From NCBI GenBank assembly GCA_947644195.1, contig CANRZB010000032.1, positions 1 through 44,672 of the forward strand: DNA of 44,672 nt, given 5' to 3'. The position numbers were made by a program, and so were the translations under genes. Below the pieces are notes generated by a model. The model was given only the letters and a program-made list of their open reading frames with translations. It was not told the origin of the DNA and did no database searches. The DNA comes from an uncultured Clostridium sp. (GTDB taxonomy: Bacteria; Bacillota; Clostridia; Lachnospirales; Lachnospiraceae). The first letter of the stretch is position 1; every line of letters starts with the position of its first letter. This document shows, one piece after another, positions 35,063 to 44,280 of the stretch.

Positions 35063-35331
35063 CAAATGCGAAGAAGAGAAGAAGTAATAACAGCAGAAAC
35101 CTACAGAAAGCCGCCGGTTGATGAGAGGCGCAGGAATACCCTGTTATGAATACATCTCCGAGCAGCAGACTGAAGGGCAGACTGCCTGGTAGGTCCCGCC
35201 GGTAGTGCACCCGTTAGCATGCAGGGATATCACAAGGTATCCTGCCGAGGCAGTATATGTGAGTATACTGTGAAAAAAGGTGGTAACACGATCATTCGTC
35301 CTTTTGTCCTATGACAAAAGGACTTATTTAT
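35063..35331 (+). promoter_or_regulatory. tyrosine T-box leader with terminator
   Basis: Leader RNA that senses uncharged tRNA-Tyr. The T-box sequence AAGGTGGTAACACG is at 35277-35290. The probable specifier is the Tyr codon TAC at 35152-35154 in ATGAATACATCTCCGAG, the usual specifier-loop context; another TAC lies at 35138-35140. The terminator is GTCCTTTTGTC (35298-35308) with GACAAAAGGAC (35313-35323), then TTATTTATTTT. Uncharged tRNA should favour the antiterminator and expression of tyrS. Confidence 0.93.
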
Positions 35332-35407
35332 TTTAAAGATTAGGGAATCAAACGGCCAAAACACCCTTTGATTTTTCCAGTCTTTAAAGGAAAACAGGAG
35401 GAAGATT

Positions 35408-36631
35408 ATGACAGTTTACGACGAATTAGTTGCCAGAGGCCTGATTGCCCAGGTAACCGATGAAGCAGAAATCAAAGAATTGATCAACACGGGAAAAGCC
35501 ACGTTCTATATTGGTTTTGACCCTACAGCAGACAGCCTGCATGTTGGCCATTTTATGGCATTATGTCTGATGAAACGGCTGCAGATGGCAGGAAATAAGC
35601 CAATCGCGCTGCTCGGCGGCGGCACAGCCATGATCGGCGATCCCAGCGGACGCACCGACATGCGCCAGATGATGACGAAGGAAACGATTGCCCATAATAT
35701 TGATTGCTTTCAAAAACAAATCAGCAGATTTATCGACTTCTCCGATGGAAAAGCACTGTTAGTCAACAATGCCGACTGGCTTTTAAATCTTAACTATGTC
35801 GATCTGCTCCGTGAGGTGGGTGCAAACTTCTCTGTCAACCGGATGCTGACGGCAGAATGTTATAAACAGCGCATGGAACGAGGATTAAGTTTTCTGGAAT
35901 TTAACTACATGATTATGCAGAGCTATGATTTTTACGCATTATACCAGAATTATGGCTGTAACATGCAGTTTGGTGGGGATGACCAGTGGAGCAACATGCT
36001 GGGCGGTACGGAACTGATCCGCCGCAAATTAGGCAAAGATGCCTATGCAATGACCATCAATCTGCTGTTAAATTCTGAAGGCAAAAAGATGGGAAAAACG
36101 CAGTCCGGCGCTGTCTGGCTGGATCCAAATAAAACCAGTCCATTTGACTTCTACCAATACTGGCGTAATGTCAGCGACGATGACGTACTAAAATGCCTGC
36201 GGATGCTGACGTTCCTGCCATTGGAACAGATTGATGAAATGGACCGCTGGGAGGGCAGCCAGCTAAACCAGGCAAAAGAGATTCTCGCCTTTGAGTTGAC
36301 CAAGATGGTACATGGCGACGAGGAAGCTGCCAAGGCACAGGAAGGAGCCCGGGCATTATTCTCCAGCGGCAATGCTGCCGATATGCCGGAAACCATACTG
36401 ACTGATTCTGATTTTGAAGAAAACGGAATCGGCATCCTGAATCTCATGGTAAAAGCAGGACTGGCGCCTTCCAATGGCGAAGCCCGCAGAAATATCCAAC
36501 AGGGTGGTGTCGCAATCGACGGCGACAAAGTAACCGACGTCAAGACCGTAATTACCAGAGACCAGATTGGTCCGGATGGTATCGTCTTAAAGCGAGGAAA
36601 AAAGAAGTTCGTTAAGATTCTGGTGCAGTAA
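35408..36631 (+). CDS. tyrS: tyrosyl-tRNA synthetase
   Basis: This class I synthetase charges tRNA-Tyr. The 407-residue protein has the HIGH-type motif PTADSLHVGHF, tyrosine-site segments (NYMIMQSYDFYALYQNYG; MQFGGDDQWSNMLGG), the KMSKS-type KMGKTQSG and a C-terminal S4 RNA-binding domain (NGEARRNIQQGGVAIDGDKV). It is full length for the bacterial TyrS type. CAGGAGGAAG lies before the ATG. It is controlled by the Tyr T-box just upstream. Its 3' end overlaps the convergent DUF4364 gene by 20 nt. Confidence 0.97.
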   Translation: MTVYDELVARGLIAQVTDEAEIKELINTGKATFYIGFDPTADSLHVGHFMALCLMKRLQMAGNKPIALLGGGTAMIGDPSGRTDMRQMMTKETIAHNIDCFQKQISRFIDFSDGKALLVNNADWLLNLNYVDLLREVGANFSVNRMLTAECYKQRMERGLSFLEFNYMIMQSYDFYALYQNYGCNMQFGGDDQWSNMLGGTELIRRKLGKDAYAMTINLLLNSEGKKMGKTQSGAVWLDPNKTSPFDFYQYWRNVSDDDVLKCLRMLTFLPLEQIDEMDRWEGSQLNQAKEILAFELTKMVHGDEEAAKAQEGARALFSSGNAADMPETILTDSDFEENGIGILNLMVKAGLAPSNGEARRNIQQGGVAIDGDKVTDVKTVITRDQIGPDGIVLKRGKKKFVKILVQ

Positions 36632-37139
36632 GAATTTGCAGCAACGACTGATAGACTTCTTCCTGCCGTTCCCGGAACTGCTCACAGATCCGAACGGCCT
36701 CCTGCTCAGTCGGCACATTCAGGGACACGGACAACAGGATATTTCCCCGTTCCATCAACGTGCCGGTCGCCAGATATTCGCGGGAACGCAGCTTAGTATA
36801 ATCGGTATTGACTGACACTGCCTGCTGGATAGAAATCTTATTTTCCCGCAGATAGTCTTCTATCTGGCATCTGGTATCCACGGGGAGTTGGGATCCAAAG
36901 TCGTCCAGGATCTCCACTCCCTTTTGTGTGATCTGATAAAAAGCAGACTGCCTGGTCTGTCTGACGGAAATCAACCGATCCTCCGTCAGGCTATGTAACG
37001 TCTGTTGAATCGTAAAATAATCGGTATAACGATTTTCCAGGATAAAATCGGACAGGATCGCATTGCTGGTCTCCTGTCCGGTTTTCTTTAGAAAATATAG
37101 AATAATGAGTTTATAAAGCTTAATTACTTCCGGTTTCAT
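36612..37139 (-). CDS. DUF4364 family winged-helix protein
   Basis: This 175-residue protein has an N-terminal winged HTH (about 1-75; LYKLIILYFLKKTGQETSNAIL and LHSLTEDRLISVRQTRQSAFYQIT) and a C-terminal alpha/beta domain of unknown role. It fits DUF4364, a clostridial family of putative transcription regulators. The ATG is preceded by AAGGGAG. The 3' end overlaps tyrS by 20 nt on the opposite strand, so transcription of one could interfere with the other. Targets are unknown. Confidence 0.85.
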   Translation of the reverse strand: MKPEVIKLYKLIILYFLKKTGQETSNAILSDFILENRYTDYFTIQQTLHSLTEDRLISVRQTRQSAFYQITQKGVEILDDFGSQLPVDTRCQIEDYLRENKISIQQAVSVNTDYTKLRSREYLATGTLMERGNILLSVSLNVPTEQEAVRICEQFRERQEEVYQSLLQILTAPES

Positions 37140-37167
37140 ATCTTTTACTCCCTTGGGAATCCTCTTT

Positions 37168-38316
37168 CTATATATGCGACTTCACAGCTTCTGCTACGGC
37201 TTCTGCTGCCCTTGGATCAAATGCCTCCGGCATAATATGGTCTTCATCCAATTGATCCTCCGATACCAGCCCTGCCAATGCCAAAGCTGCCGCCAGTTTC
37301 ATTTCCTCCGTGATCTGTCTGGCACGTCCCTCCAGAGCGCCTTTAAATATCCCCGGAAAAGCCACTACGTTATTGATCTGGTTCGGGAAATCCGAACGTC
37401 CGGTTCCCACAATTCTAGCCCCAGCCTCCTTTGCTAGATCCGGCATAATTTCCGGTACGGGATTTGACATGGCGAACAGAATCGCATCCCGATTCATGGA
37501 GGCTACCATTTCCGGCGTCACAGTATTTGGTGCAGAAACACCAATAAAAATATCAGCACCTTTCATGGCATCTGCGAGCGAGCCTGACAGTCCTGTCCGA
37601 TTGGTCACTTCTAACATTTCCCGCTGCATCCAGTTCAAACGATCGGATTCTTTGGACATGATCCCTCTGGAATTACACATAATAATATCCTGGAAACCAT
37701 AGAGAAGTAAAAGTTTTGCGATCGCTACACCGGCAGCACCTGCACCGTTCATCACGACCCTGCAGTCCTCTTTCTGTTTCTTGACAATCTTTAATGCGTT
37801 GATGATTCCTGCCAAAACCACAATTGCCGTACCATGCTGGTCATCATGGAAAACCGGAATCTCTAACGCTTCTTTCAAGCGGGTTTCGATCTCAAAGCAG
37901 CGCGGAGCAGAGATATCTTCCAGATTGATTCCCCCAAATGCCGGTGCAATGCGGATGACGGTCTGTATAATCTCCTCGGTATCCTGGGTGTCCAGGCAAA
38001 TCGGAAATGCATTGACGCCACCAAATTCTTTGAACAAGACCGCCTTTCCTTCCATCACTGGCATAGCGGCTTCCGGCCCAATATTTCCTAATCCCAGTAC
38101 GGCGCTTCCATCGGATACAACTGCAACCGTGTTTGATTTAATCGTATATTGATAAGCAGCTTCTTTATTTTCTGCAATGATTTTGCATGGTTCTGCGACT
38201 CCCGGTGTATACGCCAAGGCCAGATCCTCCCTGGATTTCACCTGGCATTTCGGAGTGGTATCCAACTTCCCTTTCCATTCCTGGTGTAACTTGATCGCTT
38301 TCTCTGCATTTGTCAT
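37168..38316 (-). CDS. NAD(P)-dependent malic enzyme
   Basis: This enzyme converts malate to pyruvate and CO2. The 382-residue protein is a short bacterial malic enzyme with no phosphotransacetylase domain. It has the substrate loop AYTPGVAEPC, the metal-site FHDDQHGTAIV and a Rossmann fold with GAGAAGVAIAKLL followed by MCNSRG. Cofactor choice (NAD or NADP) is not clear. ATG 38316 follows GGAGG by 5 nt; another ATG lies 12 nt earlier. A promoter is visible at 38380-38408. Confidence 0.95.
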   Translation of the reverse strand: MTNAEKAIKLHQEWKGKLDTTPKCQVKSREDLALAYTPGVAEPCKIIAENKEAAYQYTIKSNTVAVVSDGSAVLGLGNIGPEAAMPVMEGKAVLFKEFGGVNAFPICLDTQDTEEIIQTVIRIAPAFGGINLEDISAPRCFEIETRLKEALEIPVFHDDQHGTAIVVLAGIINALKIVKKQKEDCRVVMNGAGAAGVAIAKLLLLYGFQDIIMCNSRGIMSKESDRLNWMQREMLEVTNRTGLSGSLADAMKGADIFIGVSAPNTVTPEMVASMNRDAILFAMSNPVPEIMPDLAKEAGARIVGTGRSDFPNQINNVVAFPGIFKGALEGRARQITEEMKLAAALALAGLVSEDQLDEDHIMPEAFDPRAAEAVAEAVKSHI

Positions 38317-38379
38317 TTCGTCCTCCATTCCATCGCCACGTAACGGCTCCTAACGTAATCCATCTATTTCCAGAAACCT

Positions 38380-38408
38380 ATCTTAGCACAGATTGACATC
38401 GAAAACAA
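38380..38408 (-). promoter_or_regulatory. probable promoter of the malic enzyme gene
   Basis: On the minus strand, TTGTTT (38408-38403), a 17-nt spacer and TAAGAT (38385-38380). The -35 is off consensus at two positions. Confidence 0.5.
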
Positions 38409-38431
38409 GTACAGTGCCCCTTTCCCGTGTT

Positions 38432-39046
38432 CTAAAGAACTGCCGGAATCGGGGCATTAGCAATCCATTGATCCAGGGTCAGCGGGCGATAATCTGAAAA
38501 CATCGTAAAACAATTAATCAGATTACATGCCAGCGGCCTGGGTTCCCCCAGACCGCCGCCCCGGACTTTGGGCTGATATTGTATTTCCATGGATTCCCGT
38601 TGGAATCTCCGAATATTATCGTAATCGGCTGTCGCATGGACATGACCATATAACATATAAGTAGAATCTCCATGGTACTGTCCGTTATAACAGATGATCG
38701 GATAGTGGCACAGTACAACCTTGCGTCTGTTATCATGCATCTCCGCATAGGGTTTGACCCACACCAGGCGATCAGACTGAAATGCCTTGTCCTGTAGAAA
38801 ATATCGGTCATGGTTCCCTGTTACCAGATACTTTCTGCCATGCAGACTTGCGAGCAGTTCATTTGCCTGTGCTCCCTTACCCATGCAAAGATCTCCTAGG
38901 ATCACAACCTCATCTTTCTCCCGAACTGCCTCATTCCATCGTTCCACCATCACAGCATCCATTTCCTCAACGGAGGAAAACTTTCTGCCGTCCAGGATGC
39001 GAACCTCATCGTGTCCAAAATGACAATCTGCAATATAAAATCTCAT
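38432..39046 (-). CDS. calcineurin-like metallophosphoesterase
   Basis: This 204-residue protein has the full metallophosphoesterase set: [15 protein letters not shown] (metal Asp and His near the N-terminus), [20 protein letters not shown] and YGHVHA. It is soluble and single-domain. The substrate is unknown; such short proteins act on varied phosphodiesters. The ATG at 39046 overlaps the galE stop (ATGA), so it is translationally coupled to galE. No functional link between the two is obvious. Confidence 0.9.
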   Translation of the reverse strand: MRFYIADCHFGHDEVRILDGRKFSSVEEMDAVMVERWNEAVREKDEVVILGDLCMGKGAQANELLASLHGRKYLVTGNHDRYFLQDKAFQSDRLVWVKPYAEMHDNRRKVVLCHYPIICYNGQYHGDSTYMLYGHVHATADYDNIRRFQRESMEIQYQPKVRGGGLGEPRPLACNLINCFTMFSDYRPLTLDQWIANAPIPAVL

Positions 39047-40059
39047 GCCCGGTATCCCTTTGGATTCTGCTGCTGCCATCTCCAGGTATCCTCACACATT
39101 TTATCAATACCACGCTCCGCTACCCAACCCAGCTCTTCTTTTGCCTTGGTTGGATCTGCATAACATGCGTCGATATCCCCTGGTCTGCGCTCGGTGATAC
39201 GGTACGGCACTTCATGCCCACATGCTTTTTCAAAGTTATGAATAATATCCAATACGCTATATCCTACCCCGGTACCTAAATTATAGGTCACTAACCCCGG
39301 ATGCTGCTGAAGTTTTTCAAGAGCTTTGATATGGCCAACCGCCAGATCCACCACATGGATATAATCGCGTACTCCCGTGCCGTCCGGTGTCTCATAATCA
39401 TCCCCAAAGACATTGACCTGCTCTAATTCCCCTCCGGCAACCTTCGCAATATAAGGCATCAGATTATTGGGAATTCCATTCGGATCCTCGCCAATCCGGC
39501 CACTCTCATGAGCTCCGATCGGATTAAAATACCGCAACAGGGCAATATCCCAGCTATCATCTGCCTGGTAGATATCACGCAGCATATCTTCTATGATCAA
39601 CTTAGTCCGCCCATACGGATTGGAAACCGACAGCGGAAAATCCTCGGTAATCGGTACGGTTTCTGGCTTTCCATAAACGGTGGCAGAAGAACTAAATACC
39701 AATGACTTACACCCGTGTTTCTTCATGCTTTTTAATAAATTCAAAGTACCACACAGGTTATTGTCAAAATACTCCAACGGAATCTTGCAGGATTCTCCCA
39801 CCGCCTTTAATCCGGCAAAATGAATCACGGCATCTATCGTTTCCTTGTTAAAAATTTCCTCGACTTCCTCCTCATTTACCAGATCTGCCTCATAAAACGT
39901 AATCGTTTTCCCCGTCAGTTCTTCCACTCTGCGAATGGATTCTTTGCTGGAATTACACAAATTATCCAGTACGACCACCTCATATCCCGCATTTAATAAC
40001 TCCACATTGGTATGACTGGCAATATAGCCTGCCCCCCCTGTCACTAAGATTTTACTCAT
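39043..40059 (-). CDS. galE: UDP-glucose 4-epimerase
   Basis: This NAD-dependent epimerase links UDP-glucose and UDP-galactose. The 338-residue protein has [12 protein letters not shown] (dinucleotide site; most relatives have GYIGSH), the catalytic Ser in FSSSATVYG, YxxxK as YGRTK, and the sugar-site [12 protein letters not shown]. It is full length. ATG 40059 has GGAG 4 nt upstream. It could supply galactose or similar units for the surface glycans suggested elsewhere in the window; this is inference. Confidence 0.95.
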   Translation of the reverse strand: MSKILVTGGAGYIASHTNVELLNAGYEVVVLDNLCNSSKESIRRVEELTGKTITFYEADLVNEEEVEEIFNKETIDAVIHFAGLKAVGESCKIPLEYFDNNLCGTLNLLKSMKKHGCKSLVFSSSATVYGKPETVPITEDFPLSVSNPYGRTKLIIEDMLRDIYQADDSWDIALLRYFNPIGAHESGRIGEDPNGIPNNLMPYIAKVAGGELEQVNVFGDDYETPDGTGVRDYIHVVDLAVGHIKALEKLQQHPGLVTYNLGTGVGYSVLDIIHNFEKACGHEVPYRITERRPGDIDACYADPTKAKEELGWVAERGIDKMCEDTWRWQQQNPKGYRA

Positions 40060-40110
40060 GATTCTCCATCCTTTCCGCCAGTCTCCTGACACCTTCATTC
40101 CCATCCTGCT

Positions 40111-40140
40111 ACTATAAGACTTCTATTCGGGGTTTAGCAA
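40111..40140 (-). promoter_or_regulatory. possible promoter of galE and the phosphoesterase gene
   Basis: On the minus strand, TTGCTA (40140-40135), an 18-nt spacer and TATAGT (40116-40111). It is weak. Confidence 0.4.
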
Positions 40141-40177
40141 ACACGATCCCGTAGCAGATACCACGATCCAGACAAAC

Positions 40178-41596
40178 TCAATCTACCGTCTGTACCTTTA
40201 TCATATTCGTCGTTCCAGATATCCCAATCGGCACACCGGAAGTAAAGACCACCGTATCTCCCCGATCCACCAGATTCATCCGCTGACAGACACAGATTCC
40301 ATGTTCAAACAGTTCAAAGACATCTTTCTTTTCCTGCAGCAGTACCGGAGTTACTCCCCATGACATATTGAGCTGCCGGTATACTTTATCCGAAATGGCA
40401 CAGCCAATGATATCACAGCCGGGACGGTACTTCGAGATCATCCTAGCAGAACGGCCGGATTTTGTAACCGTAATGATCGCCCTGGCATTAATGTCATGCG
40501 CTGTCGTACACGTTGCATGGCAGATCGCATCCGTTACATCCGGGTCCACCTTGCGGTCTCGATGGAAAAAGCGCTTCCGATAATCAATGTCTGCCTCGGT
40601 GCAGTTGGCAATACGCACCATCATCTGCAGGGACTCCACCGGATATTTGCCGGCGGCTGTTTCACCAGATAACATGATTGCACTGGTGCCGTCATAGATG
40701 GCATTTGCTACATCTGTAGTCTCCGCCCTGGTCGGACGCGGATGCTGCATCATAGAATCCAGCATCTGGGTTGCCGTAATCACCTGTTTGCCTGCCTCGT
40801 AAACTTTTTTGATAATCATTTTCTGAATAACCGGAACTTCTTCCGTAGGAATCTCCACACCCATATCACCTCTGGCAATCATAATTGCATCGGAAGCTTC
40901 TATGATTTCGTCAATATGATCCACGCCCTCCCGGTTTTCAATCTTTGCCATAATCTTAATCATTCCACCGCCATTATTTTCCAGAAGGTTTCTAATCTGC
41001 CTCACATCCTCCGCCGTTCGGACAAAGGATGCCGCAATATAATCGACATCTTCCGCAATTCCAAACAGAATATCCTCTTTATCCTTTTCACTGAGATACG
41101 GCATACTCAAATGCACATCGGGAACGTTGACTCCTTTATGATTTGACACCATCCCACCGTTTTTTACCAGGCAGTGAATATCCATACCGTCAATCTCTGT
41201 GACTTCCATCTCAATCAAACCATCATCAATAAGAATCCGCTCCCCTACCTGGATATCTCCCACCAGATCGGGATAGGTAATGCTTACCTCCGATGCCGTT
41301 CCAAGAACCTCCCTGCCCGTGAGAACGAAAGTGTCTCCTGCCTGCAACTCTATGGATCCATTTTCAAAATCGCCCACCCGGATCTCAGGCCCCTTAGTAT
41401 CCAACAAAGCGGCTACCGGTCTTCCATATCGTTCCCGCAAAAGCCGCAGAGTTGTCAGACGTCGTTTCTGATCCTCATGGGTACCATGGGAAAAATTCAA
41501 TCTCGCAACATCCATTCCCTCTTTTACCAACGCCTTTAATATATCCTCGGAATCTGTTGCCGGACCCAAAGTGCATATGATCTTTGTTTTTCGCAT
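40178..41596 (-). CDS. pyk: pyruvate kinase
   Basis: This enzyme makes ATP and pyruvate from phosphoenolpyruvate. The 472-residue protein has ARLNFSHGTHEDQ, the catalytic Lys/Asp region MAKIENREGVDHIDEI and MIARGDMGVEIP, and TATQMLDSM. The C-terminal domain ends at the normal point; the extra PEP-utiliser domain found in many Bacillus enzymes is absent. ATG 41596 follows ATAGGAGG by 6 nt. Upstream there is a weak TTCTAA-17-TACACT promoter candidate on the minus strand. Confidence 0.97.
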   Translation of the reverse strand: MRKTKIICTLGPATDSEDILKALVKEGMDVARLNFSHGTHEDQKRRLTTLRLLRERYGRPVAALLDTKGPEIRVGDFENGSIELQAGDTFVLTGREVLGTASEVSITYPDLVGDIQVGERILIDDGLIEMEVTEIDGMDIHCLVKNGGMVSNHKGVNVPDVHLSMPYLSEKDKEDILFGIAEDVDYIAASFVRTAEDVRQIRNLLENNGGGMIKIMAKIENREGVDHIDEIIEASDAIMIARGDMGVEIPTEEVPVIQKMIIKKVYEAGKQVITATQMLDSMMQHPRPTRAETTDVANAIYDGTSAIMLSGETAAGKYPVESLQMMVRIANCTEADIDYRKRFFHRDRKVDPDVTDAICHATCTTAHDINARAIITVTKSGRSARMISKYRPGCDIIGCAISDKVYRQLNMSWGVTPVLLQEKKDVFELFEHGICVCQRMNLVDRGDTVVFTSGVPIGISGTTNMIKVQTVD

Positions 41597-41732
41597 ACCA
41601 TTCCTCCTATCTTCCATTACGCTCTTTTTTAGTGTACCACATTCTACCAGGTTTTAGAACCCTGTTTCTCTGATATGATAATGTGAATCATTCTCCAAAC
41701 TGACCGTAGCATTAAAATAGGATGGTCTGTGC

Positions 41733-42221
41733 TCAATATGGGATTACGGATACCATCCCATTGGCACTGACAGCCCTGCAGCAATCAACGTATACTTCAA
41801 TAAAATCATATCCTCCATACATGGCAATACCTCGTGCCTTTTCCATGCCATCCGGCAAACTCTGACCAGATGGGTAGTGCTTAATAATACCACCTTCCAT
41901 ATCTAAAGTATGAACCTCATAAGGTTTTCCCAAATAACAAATGGCTACATAGCCCAAAAGAATCCCTTTCAACTCAATCTCTGGGAACTCTTTTTTTATT
42001 GTATTTATTATTTCATTGACCTGATCTTGATTATGAACTCTCCCCCCTGCATCAAGACGATGAATCGCTGCCATATATTCCTTTGATCTTGTTTTTCTTA
42101 ACATCTGATCCAGTTTCCTTTGATCCGTCTGCTGATGCCGTTTTTGTTGCTGACTACGATCCGTCGCACTTAAAATATTGTTCTCTTGATTGGATGATCT
42201 TATTAATAATTGTCTCGCCAT
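41733..42221 (-). CDS. unknown protein downstream of the Ycf46-like ATPase
   Basis: I do not recognise this 162-residue protein. The first 45 residues are basic, Gln-rich and probably disordered (DRSQQQKRHQQTDQRKLDQ). The rest looks like a small alpha/beta domain (ELKGILLGYVAICYLGKPYEVHTLDMEGGIIKHY) ending in FIEVYVDCCRAVSANGMVSVIPY. No signal peptide, TM segment or catalytic motif is visible. It has GAGGTGTG before the ATG and follows the ATPase gene by 21 nt, so it is the last gene of that operon. It could be a client or adaptor of the ATPase. Confidence 0.7.
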   Translation of the reverse strand: MARQLLIRSSNQENNILSATDRSQQQKRHQQTDQRKLDQMLRKTRSKEYMAAIHRLDAGGRVHNQDQVNEIINTIKKEFPEIELKGILLGYVAICYLGKPYEVHTLDMEGGIIKHYPSGQSLPDGMEKARGIAMYGGYDFIEVYVDCCRAVSANGMVSVIPY

Positions 42222-42242
42222 GTCACACCTCTGATATTTTAA

Positions 42243-43814
42243 TTATACAAGAACTTTTCTTGTTCTTGGAACACGATTCCTCTGAGCAATTTCCTCAGCA
42301 CCAATCGGCCTTCCAGAAGCCGGTACTGCTCGCTCCTTACCCCATTCCCTAATTTGCTCAATCTTTTCAGGGCTAGTCTGCGAAAGCGGAACTACATTGT
42401 TAAAAGCGGTTATGATATTTTGTTGATTTAATACAAAATTCTCATTTGCAATGGATCGATACGCTAAATCTCGAACCGTTGATTCAAGATCTGCACCAGT
42501 AAACCCATCACTCATCTGGACAATCTTATCCGAAAAATCACCTGTAATTTGAATATTCAGATATTTTCTCATATACAAAGACAGAATTTCCCTCCGTTCA
42601 TCTGCTGTTGGAAGATCAATAAAAAACAATTCATCAAACCGTCCCCTTCTTAACAATTCGGATGGCAACAGGGAAACATCGTTGGCTGTCGCAACAACAA
42701 AAACCTGCTTTTTGCACTCTTGCATCCAAAATAAAAACTGTCCAACCATTCTGGTGGAGACCCCGCTTCTTCCCCCAATAGCACCAGACAATCCTTTTTC
42801 TATCTCGTCAATCCATAAAATACACGGCGAAACATTTTCTGCTGTCGTCAATGCATCTTTTAGTTGTTGTTCTGACTGTCCAACATAACTACCTTGCACT
42901 GTCGCAAAATCCAACCGATATAAAGGTAATTTCCAATTTGCAGAAATTGACTTTGCAGATAAAGATTTTCCACATCCTGGGACTCCCACAAGAAGAATAC
43001 CTCGTGGTGGTTGTATCCCCTTTGATCTTAAAGCATCCTTTTTTTCAGGGGTTAATAATTCTTTCTTTTCATCAAGCCATTTTCTCAGGCCCTCTAAACC
43101 TCCGACATCTTTTACGCTCTCATCAACTTCAATCTTTTCTAGACCACTGATATCTGAAAACAACCGATCTTTTGCATACCTCACTTCATCCATATCTGAT
43201 TTATGGATACATTTATTAGCAATTAGGGCGGCTATCACATTCTCTGCCTCTATTCTTGTTAATCCATTCAATGTGGCAGCTGCTTCTCTGATATCCGTGT
43301 TATCCCATTCAATTGGTATCTCATTTCGATAATCATCAATATATTCTTTGATAATGGAGTACATTTCATCTTCATTCGGAAGATCAATTTTAATAGTCAT
43401 CCCTTGTCTCTGCAGCTGATTCCATATGGAAGTATTTGTAAATACAATTACCACTCCACCAGACTCATTTGCAAGATTAACCAAAGCTAATATCTGCTTA
43501 GAATCACTATTTTCTGAACTTAAATCTGGAACTTCTGTCAGAACAATCGTTTGGTACTGTTTTCTTTTCATTTGTTCTGTCATATAATCTATTGCGCCAT
43601 AAACAGACTTATCTTCATTTAAATTCTTGTCTGTTGCAAGATCATAGACACCTTTTGTTAATGTATGCACATGAAACGGAAGTTGTAAATCCACCGAAAT
43701 ATCCTTTAGCATATCTAAGGTTCTTCTAGGTTCAATTGTATTTACTGCTATAAATGGTATTCTTGCTATCGAATATCTTGTAAGAAGCTCCTTACTTTTC
43801 GCTATATCACTCAT
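42243..43814 (-). CDS. Ycf46-like AAA+ ATPase
   Basis: This 523-residue protein has an N-terminal degenerate ATPase-like domain (about 15-220; FIAVNTIEPRRTLDMLKDIS, LPFHVHTLTKGVYD) and a C-terminal AAA+ domain. The AAA+ part has DVGGLEGLRKWL, Walker A GVPGCGKS (277-284), Walker B ILWIDE (332-337), a sensor-1 region VVATAND (373-379) and arginine fingers in LLRRGRFDELFF. This layout matches the plastid/cyanobacterial Ycf46 family, whose role is poorly known (linked to inorganic-carbon use in cyanobacteria). ATG 43814 follows GGGAGGGAAGGG and overlaps the upstream gene by 8 nt. A remodelling role for the operon's other proteins is inferred. Confidence 0.88.
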   Translation of the reverse strand: MSDIAKSKELLTRYSIARIPFIAVNTIEPRRTLDMLKDISVDLQLPFHVHTLTKGVYDLATDKNLNEDKSVYGAIDYMTEQMKRKQYQTIVLTEVPDLSSENSDSKQILALVNLANESGGVVIVFTNTSIWNQLQRQGMTIKIDLPNEDEMYSIIKEYIDDYRNEIPIEWDNTDIREAAATLNGLTRIEAENVIAALIANKCIHKSDMDEVRYAKDRLFSDISGLEKIEVDESVKDVGGLEGLRKWLDEKKELLTPEKKDALRSKGIQPPRGILLVGVPGCGKSLSAKSISANWKLPLYRLDFATVQGSYVGQSEQQLKDALTTAENVSPCILWIDEIEKGLSGAIGGRSGVSTRMVGQFLFWMQECKKQVFVVATANDVSLLPSELLRRGRFDELFFIDLPTADERREILSLYMRKYLNIQITGDFSDKIVQMSDGFTGADLESTVRDLAYRSIANENFVLNQQNIITAFNNVVPLSQTSPEKIEQIREWGKERAVPASGRPIGAEEIAQRNRVPRTRKVLV

Positions 43815-44280
43815 TTCCCTTCCCTCCCCCTGAAAGAATATTAACCTTATGGTTTCTAACAATACTGGACAATTTTCCACTGATATCTCTTTTCGCAGAA
43901 TCCTCTAATGACTTTTGCATCATATCCGCCTGTTTTATCACTAAATCCATATAATGCTGACGTTCTTTTTCCGGGATCGCAGGAAGATTCATTACTTTAG
44001 ACAAAAAAACCATTTCTTTTCTAAGTGCTATGATAGCCTGTACAATCGCCCCTTCCTGTCCCCCTGCTCTTGACATATTTACTTGAAATTGATCAGATGC
44101 AACATTCATTCTCGTATTTACCGTATCAATCAACTTTTGGGAAAACCTTTCTGCCACTCCCGGCTGCCATTCTATCGTTCCAGCCTGCATTGCTGCCAAA
44201 ACCCTCTCATCATCGGACCTATCCTTTAACAGCGTAAATACATGCACCCATTCTGAATATGTATGCGGTACTTCTATCAT
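43807..44280 (-). CDS. unknown helical protein in the Ycf46-like operon
   Basis: I do not recognise this 157-residue, mostly helical protein. It starts MIEVPHTYSEWVHVFTLLKD and contains WQPGVAERFSQKLIDTVNTRM and a conserved-looking GGQEGAIVQAIIALRKEM. The end (SGKLSSIVRNHKVNILSGGGKGNE) is basic and Gly-rich. There is no signal peptide or TM segment. Its ATG overlaps the stop of the Pro/Gln-repeat gene (ATGA), and its end overlaps the ATPase start, so the three genes are tightly coupled. The helical, soluble profile would suit a structural or adaptor protein. Confidence 0.7.
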   Translation of the reverse strand: MIEVPHTYSEWVHVFTLLKDRSDDERVLAAMQAGTIEWQPGVAERFSQKLIDTVNTRMNVASDQFQVNMSRAGGQEGAIVQAIIALRKEMVFLSKVMNLPAIPEKERQHYMDLVIKQADMMQKSLEDSAKRDISGKLSSIVRNHKVNILSGGGKGNE

